64,000 bases of DNA from Heliocidaris erythrogramma (Eukaryota; Echinodermata; Echinoidea; Camarodonta; Echinometridae), in the NCBI GenBank assembly GCA_025617745.1, contig CM046853.1:18515036-18579035 (forward strand), written 5' to 3'. A program made the translations under genes and the position numbers. Shown here in pieces: positions 27,801-40,400 of the stretch; position 1 is the first letter of the stretch, and each line of letters starts with the position of its first letter. The notes below the pieces were generated by a model, which was given only the letters and a program-made list of their open reading frames with translations, did not search any database and had not been told where the DNA came from.

Positions 27801-28369
27801 ATAGTTTTTGCTTTTAAAATATGTCCAAGTGATATTATAATAGTTATTTTTAGCTATTTTTACCTATAATACGGGACTATAAAAGTTGTATATAAGTAGA
27901 AAATAAAGTACACAGCATAGTACAGAATACACACACGAGGAGCATGTTTTTAACTTTACAAGCGATTTCGATTTACTCTCTTCAGGTGAAGTGAGCCTTT
28001 GATAGTTTTACATGACTATATATAAGCATAATTAAGGAAATACAGTAATATTCAAATGAGGACGAGGTTTGTCACATTGTCCTATACTTGTTTTTACGAC
28101 GTAATTAGTCTTAGTCTTAATCTTAGATTAATATTACTGTATTTCCTTAATTATACTTGTATATAAAGTCATGTAAACTATCAAAGGATCACTTCGCCTA
28201 AAGAGAATAAATCGAAAGCGCTTGAGAAGTTAAAAACATGCCCCTCGTGTGTGTATTCTATACGATGTTGTGTACTTTATTTTCTACATATCTTTAACCT
28301 GCATTTCGTGGGAACTTTGTTCCTGTAAACACTTTGTAATGCATGTATATTATATATATATACATATAC

Positions 28370-28400
<31 letters not shown>

Positions 28401-31400
28401 AATTTACATCTATGTACATTTATAAATCACTATGAGAAGGTCGTTGCTTTTATTATCCTTATTTATTCGTAGTCAAGCTTTCGATCTCTCTCTCTATAGA
28501 TGAATCCGACTTCAGAGCACTGTAACTTATGGCGGCCATAACTGGGGGGGGGGGGGGGGGGGGCTTCCAAAGAAGAACAAAAGCACTTTCAATGGGTTAT
28601 GCAATGAGCCAGATGGGTTGCTATGCCAGTGCATAAATTGTCTTTTGTTAGACATACTTGAAGCCCCCCAGTTTGAAATTACCATAAAAAACAGCACCCA
28701 AACCGAATTGCTCTATATATACATGGATATGTAATAGACCACTAAGTGATTCAAATTTCATGCATACTTTTAAAACAAAGGTTCTTGACAACCTGAAAGC
28801 TTGCCAGAGGCTTGTCAGACATAGCAACAAGTAATGTATGCAAAATGGATTCCAAGTATTGTAGTTCATTCATTAATAACAGGTTAATGGAGACCTCGTT
28901 ACTAGGTCCCCAGGAAAGAAACATCCATAAATTTGAATCACTTAGTAAACAGGTCTATTGTGCAAAATCAATCGAATTGAATGAGAGAAATAATATGCGT
29001 AGCTAGCTATAGATTCATTGTTCCTCCTAATGCTTAGGTCAGACGGACATGTACGGATGTCTGCGGATGCATCCGTAAAAAAAAATAATTTCACCCGCAG
29101 AAATTGTTGAAAATCTGCGCAAAAAGCCAAAAAACCACGGTAGATACGCATGAGATACGGATGCAATACGCATGAAATACGCAAATCCTGCGGATGTTCT
29201 GCGGAAGACACCCTTTGGCGGATGTGCCACGCTAGTGTCACTTAAATTCTGCGCAAGATGCGGACTAGATACGGATGTTCTGCGGAAGATACGGAAGTCC
29301 TGCGCACGATACGCATACGCACACGGATGTCGGCTTTCTCCTCGTCCGCAACATCCGCATATATACCGCGGCTTGTGGAGCATCACTTCAGTTGCGATTC
29401 GATCTTTGGAGAGAACACTGCTACTACTACTACTACAGATTTTCAAAATTCACGCTGCGGATCTGCGTATGTCTGCGGATCCTGCGGATTAGGTTACGGA
29501 TGGATACGGACGTTTTACGCAAAAATACGCAAAGATACGGATCAATACGCATGATACGGAACAATACGCAAATTCTACCTAAATTCTGCGCAAAAGACCT
29601 TGCGCGGGAAATTTAAAATAATTTTGAGATTTTCAAAACTTTTTCGCGGAAGACCTCGATTCCTGCGCACTCCCCACGGATTTTTACGGATGCACTTACG
29701 GATGATACGCATGATACGGATTGCTGCGGATTTCTACGGATTTTTACGGATGCACATCCGCAGACATGCGTATCGTGCGTATCTGTCCGTCTGACCATAG
29801 CATTACTGACTTCCTTTACGCAAGATAGTTGTCGATGCTGTAGTATTAGAACAAAAATTCTCATATACAGCCCTGGAAAAAATTATTAGCTTCTGTAAAG
29901 GTACTATAATATGCATTCAAACTAATGAAAATGATTTGTCCTTGTATTTCATTGAATGAATAACAAATTCCAGCAATTGTACCTTGCTTTTATTATTTCT
30001 CTCATTCAATTCGATTGATTCCATGGCTGTATGTGTATATATATATATTTATACATTAACTATTTATTAATTACATTAACTATTTATTAAAATAATGATA
30101 TATTGAGATATTAATATTTGTTTATATTGATAGTTCTTCATTAACAAAATTCAGTTAGGCCTAACCATTCGCTATTGCACCATACACAGGTAGGGTGTAG
30201 TGACTTTCGGTACCTGTGCATAGAGTTCTCACAAGGAGATAACCCCCGTCCCCCATACACGCTCACCATTACATCGCTAACCGGCAGCGCTGTTTTATGT
30301 CAGGAGATTCCCTGTTATGGAAGAAGAGGGGATGGTAAGAGATTATTAACTTTTCAGTATTATGATTCAACTTCTAATCGAGAAACGATTACCTATTTAA
30401 TCTTAAGTTTGATAGAATCTTAGATCTCATTTTCTAATTATTGATTAATGATTCGTCAAATTAGTAGTCCAAAAAGAAGAACTAAAATGAGGACCCATAG
30501 TGAATGAGAGGCGAAAGGCACTATAAAGACGAGGGGAGTGACATTTCTTGATTGGATTGAGATTATACAGGTGTGAAAGGGAAGAAAGAGAAACCATCAA
30601 ATAGTCAAACCGTCGGACCATAATACCCCCATCGACATTAAAATCATGGGGTTTAACGTGTGGAAATTGTTGACAATACGTCTTTAGAGCAGTGGTAGAG
30701 ACTTGCTGATGTCAGCTTTCCCCCCAAGTTCATGCCAGTACAAGGCATGCTTTTTATGTACCGCGACCCTGTGGAATGAATGGGTTTGAGTGTTAGAAAG
30801 AGGTAGGAAGAGGCGGTATAGAAAAGTTAAAAAGCTATTGCTATTTGGGGGCTGTTCACTATATTATTTAGATGAAAGTTGATGAAATTTGATGAGTTTT
30901 CCTTGAACTGATGTTTGGGTTGAAGTTCGATATTTTGTAAACAATGACTATTAAAGAAATATATGGAGTGTGGTGTAGTTTGGGTACCCCCCCCCTTCCC
31001 CAAAAAAGTTTTGTCAGATTTATTTATTTACAATTGATAAAATAATGGCACTTCTAAGCTACAGAAATCCCCTGTAATATTAATATGAAACAAATTAGAT
31101 GTAAAATAGGATTTAGAGCCTATATCCTGGCCAGGATTCTTACCTGCGAATTGTATGTCTTAAACCGTCTCTTCGCTGTGTATGCACGAACCTTTGGAAG
31201 ATTAGCATGATTAGGGTGAGCTAGGCGTAGACAGCGTTAAGCGATATAGCCTGCATTTGGAGTTTCTTTCAGATATTTACATTTCTGTTTGTAGATGCAA
31301 TTGAATGCTTAACTGACTCTTAGAGTGAAATGTTTCCTATGATTATCTACCAAACTTTATTTTCTACAAATAAACTTTGATGACAGAACAATCAGTATGA

Positions 31401-34400
31401 ATTTGGAAGAGGGTATTTCCGAATGAAAGTATCCTCGCATAGCTTATCGAACCTATCTTCCTTCCCTTTCTAGAAGTGGATAGAGCATGTCACCGCCCTT
31501 GTCCTGACGATGGCGAACCTGTATGTGGGGATGACGGAATCTCCTATTCAAGTTCCTGCGAAATCGACAACATCGTGAGATGTATGTCACGATACCTGCG
31601 GATCGCCTACTTTGGCGAATGTCGAATAGGTAAGTCACAGACGGAATCAAATGTTCAATGGTCATTCAGGTCTGGTTTGAGAGGAGCCACATGTTATTGG
31701 GGTCATGCTGGCTATTGGGCATCATTATTAATCTTAGGCCTACATTGGAATAGGCGTATTTGTTATAATATTGACTTGGATTATTAATTATAAATTAATA
31801 ACTTCAATCCAACAGTCAATTATCATGACAGTTTGGGCTAGCAAAGTAACATTAGAATATTTCTGTTATTCTACTTTCTTTAAGGTGTCCTTTCTTTTAT
31901 TGCGTATATTTCATGTCACACTAAAATTTAAAGAATAATAAAACAAAACTTCAATTTGCAATTTGCAATTTGGAGAAAATACATTAAAGGATTAATGAAA
32001 ACGCAAAATTTTACTTATTATTTCGTGTGTAAATATATGCATCCTATAAAAATATGAACCACGTAATCTTTGTTCTCATTTGCGATTATGAATCAGATGG
32101 TAATGTGGTATAATCGTTATTCCATTGATCCAAGACTTATCAACGGGTGCTCTTTACATCACAAGTCACAACCTGAGTAGTCTTCAATAATATACCCATG
32201 ATCGTTTTATCCATAAATATAGGAGTGATCATGGAGAGTATGTTCTGGTCAGCGGGAGTTGTCAGCCATGAGCCTGGAGAACTGACTGAGCTGGAAATGG
32301 AAGCCTTCCTTTTCGCCAACGAATCTAGTGAGAGCGTGGCCGGGACAAATCTCTGGCGCATGGGGGTGTTTGGGAGCATGAATCAGAACGGAACAGGACC
32401 AAAATTTGGATATATTCCACAGGTTAGAACTCTTATTTCTCACATGTAACTGTGATTGCTTACGTCTGTTTATTGGACCAGTCAAATGAATTAGATCTGG
32501 CCACAAGCATTTTGCGTGTGTCGTCATTGTCTTTTACTTCTATAATCACTTGTTTTCATATCACAATTTTCTCATGGAGTCGGTAAAAGTCTGAATTCAC
32601 ATTTCACTTTAATTCATGGAAAAGTGCGGAGCATTAATACCTTAATGTATGTCTTTACTGATATCTTCAAACTTGCACAGTTTCATCGACTTGAAATTGG
32701 GCGAGAGGTTGAAAAGATCCTTTTCTCCCACTAAGCTCTTCTCCAAGATACTGGTTAGCATTTGCTTTATTTTTTGCAGATTCTAGAAGGAAAAAGTGCG
32801 AGTCAAACGCTGGTTTCTGGTCTTCCACTTCCGATCCGAGCCCGGTTCCGCTTCGATGTAGCTACTATTGGCTGTAACGAGTTCAACTTCATGTGCATGG
32901 AATTCACCCGTAATGATGACGCAGAGCCTTTCTTTCCTTTCCAAACCAACAGCGGCAAGGACGTCTTTACAAGTTGCCGGGCAGCTCCATGTGACCCAAC
33001 AGGTAAGTATTTCACAGGTCTTTGTCACTCAGATACCGCGTAACACAGGGTCTTAACTTTTAAACCTGTAGACTTGTTCCATGTAATGTAGGTGCTCTAA
33101 CATCTGGCCAATGTTTCTTTAGTAGATTCACTCATCATTAGTGATCTTGAACTTCCACGAGTCATAAATTTCGATTTTAACAAAATGTCTAATTCGTTAT
33201 TTTTATTTTGCTGTTTACATCCAAGCCAATACACACAGCTATTGTACATTGCATAGCATATATTAATACCCCAGTCACACCAATTTTTTTTTAGACCGAC
33301 ACCAGACCGACAATAGTCCGAACTACAAATTAGGTTACCCCTGATGGCTATGTTTCGATCCATGTGGAGTCGGTTTGAAGTCGGTTTGGCAGTGTAATCG
33401 AGGTATTATGCATTACGGTTTAATTCACAATCATCATTACAATGATGACCCCATTAGTATTATTATTTAACTTGTTTTCTGCCAGCTAGTTTGAGTCGAA
33501 TGGCAGTGGGACCAGTCACCTGGGGGCTGACAGTAGTGACGGCTCGTAGACACTCTCCAAGTGACATCCTACTTGATCTCATCGTCCGAATCAGTCCCGA
33601 CAGTGACGTCATACGCGGTCGAGATCTTTGGCGAGTTGGATTGTTCGGCAGCCCGTCGGCCAATGGTAGCTCCGATGAGAGGTTTAATTACGTACGGCAG
33701 CTCCTCGATCCTGCTGAGGCGTCTCTCCCAGTCGGACCAGAGACAAAACTCACCTTTCCAGCTCTCCCAGCTCAGTTTGACATCATGAAGCTCGGCTGCT
33801 CCAAGTTCAGGTATATATGTCTCGAGATAGCCAAGGGTGATGAACCACAACCAGATTTCGTCTTTCACAACGACGCTCAGAAACCTCTCGTCTTCTGCAA
33901 ATCCGTAGCATGTCCAGGTGAATTATGCGGTTAACACTATATATAATACATGTAAGTAGAAGAAATTTAAACTCCCATCACACCGGCGAGACCAACACCA
34001 AATCAAGGAAGTACTAGGCTTGCCTAGTACCTCCTTGACCAGATCGACAATAGATCCCACCAAAAATGACATTACTCTTCATGACCAAGAATAGGTCGGT
34101 TTGGAGTCAGTTTGTTTTGGAGGTCTGACTGAGGTAATTTATTGGGTAGAATTGATTTGTGATACCCTAACAATAGAATGCACCTGTGATATCCCAAACA
34201 TTGCCCTTAAATTGACAACCCTTTTAATGACGTTTCAGCAAAATGTGAGAATTTTTTTATTGTTGGCTTGTCGGAATTTTATAAACGACCTGTGACCCTT
34301 AAAACCTCTGTTGAGTCCCCTATCATTAGGCATCTTGACGTTCAAAAGTTGATAGTTTTCTTATCCTCTACCCAAAGTTCGGTTTCCTGCTTCAACTCCG

Positions 34401-37400
34401 GTCAACTTTTATGATTGAACAATACATGTATTGATTCCACGGTGTCGGTAACTTCTCCCTTGATACAAAGGTCCTCCAAAACCGGTGGTTCGCCTGGTCT
34501 CTCTAGACTGGGGTTTGAGTCTGGTCGAGCACCATATTGGCAGCCCAAGCAACGTCAGCATTAGCGTTTCGATTGCTACTTCAGAACGATCATCCCCGCT
34601 CAATGGTACCAACCTGTGGAAACTGGGACTGTTTGTTAGCCCAAATGCGAGTCCGGAGAGGGATGCAGTCAGAGGTCAGTATCGGGAGCAGATCTTACCT
34701 GAGGCAGCTGCGTCCATCCCTGTCAGACCTGGGGTAAGTCCACGATGAAAGGTTACGAGGAAAGACAGACGGAACATGGTCTTTTTATTGCTATATCGAA
34801 ATTAAATGAATAACCATACCCAGAACTTGCTTCATTCTAAACATCATTGGAAAATTATTGTAAGACCTTTATTACGTTATTTCGAATGACAATAGTTTAT
34901 TATCATCCAAAATAAATAATTGGTAGGACAGTGCGTCATTCGATGATGGACTGCAAAATCTCTCATTTCCCCAGATGCCACTGGACTACATGAACGTTCC
35001 CAGTTTCGTCGACTTAACTAGTATGGGATGCACAGATTCAGAGTTCAACTACGTCTGTATTTCGTTTGCCAAAGGAGATTCTCCAGACCCAGACTTCGAT
35101 TTACCGTTGCGGAATGACGAGGCTGTGTCCTGCAAGGGAATAGCATGCCAAGGTGAGTGAGTCGTTTGCCGCTGCCATGCTTTCCTCACGATTTAAAAAA
35201 ATCCAAATAAAGACAAATATAAAATGATGATAATGTTACCTCTAGTTTGAGAGGAAATAGCTACTTTTGATTAAAGCAATATATTAAGAGGAGGATTAGT
35301 TATATTGCTCAGATTAAGTACTAACTGCACCATCTATATAGTAAAGAAGGATGCTACCTTTATTTTGAAATATGATTTTCGTTTAAAACACCATTTTCAC
35401 TGTGTCATATATTTGTTCCATTGTTTTTTACCATGTACTTTTCTTCAGATTCTAGTGTTTATCATGTTAACAAGAAACGATTTCTTATAGTTTCGTGAAT
35501 CTACAATTGCTGCTAGTTTGGGGTAAGTGTACATAAAACACACATAAATCCCACTCCTGACACCTCACCTCTTGCTTGCTGTATTGTGTCTGTTACTTTG
35601 TTAAACCCAAATGCGTGTTGTGTATCTGTCGATATGCATACCCTTGAAGCCAACCTATGCTTATGTAGTTTGTAAAAATAAAACCTTTCCTTGTCAACCC
35701 TACCCTCTTGTTAGTGTTCAAATGTAGTTTGTTGTGTGTGTTGTGACGGGATGCATCGGAGTGCATTGGTGCTTAATGTGTTTGCGATGTCAGAGTTGGT
35801 ATGAAAAAAAGAGGAACAGGTGAAGTGAATGGTAGAAAATGGGAAGGTGTTATTGTGAGGTTGGAATTTCCACTCTCAACGAAACCATTTTCTTCTTTAC
35901 AGGACAGACCTTAAGCACATAGCCTATTTGATACTGAAGTAATTTCCATGTTTTATCTTCTTCAACAACCCTTTATTCCACCATTTGCTCCCCCATCCCA
36001 CCCTCCAAAATAATTGAAAACACAGCGGCGCAATCTCAAAAGACGGCCTTATTCCAGAATGCGGCGGTGAACTGGGAATCCGAATACAATCCTAACGCCA
36101 TGAGTAACCTTGATATCACGATGACACTGACACCAGACACAGGTTCTGATACCATCCAAGGAAGGAATCTATGGAGGATGGGTGTCTATGCATCAGATTC
36201 TCCACAAGGCACTGGAACGAAGTATGCTTACCAACAAAACATTCTTGATCAGACGGCTATGCAGACTCCTAGCAGGTAAGAAAAGTATCTGTTTTTCAGA
36301 TAAACGGAGGTCCCGTTGTTTCACTGTAATGATTCGTTTGCCATGAATTCATGGGCGTTGATAGACCATTTTTATCCGAACGCTTTACATAAAGGTTTTT
36401 GAAGTCCCAACATTTGGCATCCATTGTATAATATTCGGGTCTCACTGTAATGTATCATAAAATATGTCCAAAAATGTTTATAAATTGATACACAATGCAT
36501 TATGAGTGACTGTTAATTGCTGCACTGAAAACGCTTTTTATTTTTCTCGCCCGATTGCTCATGCTGGGGGGGGGGGGGGGGGGGGGGGAATCGATTTTCA
36601 GACAAGACAGGAAAGCCTCTGGCGAAATTTGGCCCGTACACCTATAACCAACATTTTGAAAACTATGCAAAATTATGTCATTATATTTTCAATAATTGAA
36701 AAAAAAATAACCGTGAATTTTATGAAGATATTAGCAATATTCGATTTTGACCTTCTCTTCAATTTTAGTCCTTCGCGAGTCATTTCATTTCGTTATCACC
36801 TACACTGCCAATAACTCAACTTAATTTTTACACTGTTATTTTTTCTTTCACTTTTTGGAACCTGTCACCCAGTGGCGGATTTCAGGGGGGGGGGTAATCC
36901 TGGCCCGTGCCCCCCCATTTTGAAATAAAAGTATACATTGTGCCCCCTTTTTTATTGTGTCCCCCCTTTAGAGCTTTTAGAGCTGATAATTTTGGAAAAT
37001 GGAAATGGAAAAACGCTATGAATCCGTTGTGTACTCATTGCATACGTGTTTCATACGCTCTATCCATCGAGCATCCGTCCACTGTGATTTCATCCGCGCA
37101 AAAAGTTTTGAGCTGCACAAAACTTTTAGAACGGATGAACTTTCCGCCGTGTACGATGTAAATCAAGTTCAAGTTCGCTTCAAGTTCAAGTTCAAGTTCG
37201 CTTTATTTTCATATTCACATTTCACATTTCATTTCAATATCGGTTTGTTACAACAATTAATAATGATAAAAAAAATAATATAGTGTTTATGTAATAAACA
37301 TAAGTACATAAAATATATCATATCAGTTTGGATTACTTGTCATAACTTGTAAAGAATGACTAACAAAGTTGGAAATGAGAATATGAAGGAGCCTAAAGTA

Positions 37401-40400
37401 AAAGCAAAGCTTGTTGGTTATAGGCCCAAGAGAGTAATAAAATATAAGTCTTACAAGGCTGTGGGAAAGAACAAGAAGTAGTTGAAGATAGGTTTAAGTA
37501 AATCCGCGACATATACGAGCAACAAAAGTTCTATGTCCGTTATCATCCGTTAAACGTCCGCTGTATCCTCTCTGCATCCTCTGGGCCTCCTCGCAACTCA
37601 CATCCGCTGCAGCTGAAAACGGAAAGAGGGAGGAAAGATAAGGTACATGGAACGTCTATAAACCGTTAGTAGCACGGAAATAGAAAAGATGTAAGCGTAT
37701 GCATCTCGAATATAAAGTATTCAAAACGGACAAAGCGTTTGTATCTGGGATGTATCTCGTATATTTAGCTGTCATACACTTCCATCCGCTTTCATCCGCT
37801 AGGCTTCCGATGAACATCCGTTTAACATCCCTGCTACATACTACCCACGTTCGTTGTTTTCCGTTCTGTTTTCGCAAATTTTGTCCATTTCTGGAGCGGA
37901 TGAAAACGGATGGAGCCACCCCCGAAATTTTGCTCGTCCGCTGTGTCCTTTTTGCATACGTTTTGTGTCCATCGGCCAGTGGGACCGGGCCTTACACTGG
38001 ACCCCATCAAATCTGATACCCCCCACTAAGCGACTTTTGTAGGGCTTGCGAAAAAAATAATCTCGCAAACCCCTACACCACCCCCCCCCCCCCACACACA
38101 CACACTGAGCGACTTTTCGAGGGCAGCCCTGCATTTGTGTGCCCCCTTTTACAAAATCCTGGATCCGACCCTGCGACAGTTCACCCACACATGGACCGCG
38201 CTGACGAAGTCATAATTATGCCAGCAAATGGCGCTTCGTGTAGCCTTCAGCAGGCATTAATACCGGCTGCAGAAGGGACGTAGTATTGCGTCAGCAACTG
38301 GTTTGACCTTTGACCCACCAAAAAGTTGATTTAAACCTGAACAGTGCACTTTTTGTGTTCAACGCAGGCGTATGGGACTACTGCCTTCACAGGCTTGATT
38401 AGCGCAACTGATAATGCAATCGAAATGACTCCTTAAGGACGTTCCACAGTTAAAGTCAAATCAATGTCAGTTTCACCAAATTTTGCACACAGTTAATTTG
38501 GTCCATGAGAAGCCCAAATACGCATAGAAACGTATAGGTTCATGTGCTTACTTTTTTTCTATGGGACACTAAAGTGTGCCATGATTGGGTGACAGGTAGA
38601 ATGACGTCAACGCAGGTTTTTGGCCATTAATAGGCCTCAGAATTCGCAATGTCATATACAAATCCCCATTATTCTGTCAAAATCCATGTCAGATCCGTAA
38701 ATTTTTCCAGATTTGTAGAGAATTGTATACTGCAGAAGGAGAAAGTTTAAAAAAAAAAGGGGGGGGGGTCCATCCACTCGTTTTTATGCTAGCAGCGCCC
38801 TCAGGTGGCGGAAAAAGTAAAAAAACTAGCAAAACTCGTAAGAACTGGCTGAGAACCTGTCTAGGAAGGGGATGGGTTCGAAATAACTCTACTGTACATT
38901 CAAAATCCATGTCAGATTCGTAAACTTTCCAAGATTTGCAGAGAATTACATACTGCAGAAGGAGAAAATTTAAAAACGGGGGGTCCATGCATTCGTTTTT
39001 GTGCTAGCAGTGCCCTCAGGTGGCGGAAAAAGTAAAAAACTAGCAAAACTAGTGAAAGCTGTGCATGGCAGGGTGGGAACCTTTCTAGGAAGGGGATGGG
39101 ATCGAAATAACTCTACTGTACATTCAAAATCCATGTCAGATTCGTAAATTTTTCAAGATTTGTAGAGAATTGTATACTGCAGAAGGAGAAAGTTTAAAAA
39201 AGGGGGTCCATGCATTCGTTTTTGTGCTAGCAGCGCCCTCAGGTGGCGGAAAAGGTAAAAAACTAGCAAAACTAGTGAAAACTGTGCATGGCTGGCTGGG
39301 AACCTGTGTAGGAAGGGGATGGGTTCGTAATAACTCTACTGTACATTTAAAATCCATGCCAGATTCGTAAATTTTTCAAGATGTGCAGAGAATTGTATAC
39401 TCTATTAGGAGAAAGTTTTTAAAAAAAAGGGGGGGGGGGGTCCATGCACTCGTTTTTTTGCTAGCAGCACCCTTAGGTGGTGGAAAAAGTCAAAAACTCG
39501 CAAAACTAGTGAAAACTGCATGGCTGGCTGGGAACCTGTGTAGGAAGGGGATGGGTTCGTAATAACTCTACTGTACATTCAAAATCCATGCCAGATTCGT
39601 AAATTTTTCAAGATTTGTAGAGAATTGTATACTTCAGAAGGAGAAAGTTAAAAAAAAAAAGGGGGGTCCATGCCCTCGATTTTGTGCTAGCAGCACCCTT
39701 AGGTAGTGGAAAAAGTCAAAAACTAGCAAAACTAGTGAAAACTGTGCATGGCTGGCTGGCATGGCTGGGAACATGATTGTGTAGGAAGGGGATGGGTTCG
39801 TAATAACTCTACTGTACATTTAAAATCCATGCCAGATTCGTAAATTTTTCAAGATTTGTAGACAATTGTATACTATGTTAGGAGAAAGTAAAAAAAAAAA
39901 AAAAAGGGGGGGGGCGTTCCATGCACTCGTTTTTTTGCTAGCAGCACCCTTAGGTGGTGGAAAAAGTCAAAAACTAGCAAAACTAGTGAAAACTGTGCAT
40001 GGCTGGCTGGGAACCTGCGTAGGAAGGGGATGGGTTCGTAATAACTCTACTGTACATTCAAAATCCATGCCAGATTCGTAAATTTTCCACATTTGTAGAG
40101 AATTACATACTCTACTAGGAGAAAGTTTTAAAAAGGGGGGTCCATGCACTTGTTTTTGTGCTAGCAGCGCCCTCATGTGGTGGAAAAAGTCAAAACTCGC
40201 AGAACTAGTGAAAGCTGGCAGGGTGGGAACCTGTCTAGGAAGGTGTTGGGATCGAAATAACCCTACTGTACATTCAAAATCCATGCCAGATTTGTAGAGA
40301 ATTGTATACTGCAAAAGGAGAAAGTTTAAAAAAAAAAGGGGGGGGGGTCCATGCACTCGTTTTTGTGCTAGCAGCGCACACAGGTGGCGGAAAAAGTAAA

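Larger units (their letters stand above)
26958..30189. other. Intron 4 (3.2 kb), low-complexity DNA and foldbacks
   Basis: Holds the AT-rich region, a foldback at 27.9-28.3 kb, G20 (28544-28563), a TA tract near 28350-28400 and the GC-rich foldback at 29.0-29.8 kb. No exon seen. Confidence 0.55.

Noticed and set aside
29039-29616. Several overlapping open frames of 98-135 codons on both strands
   Set aside because: They fall inside a GC-rich foldback whose repeat motifs simply lack stops. No frame shows a domain or codon preference.
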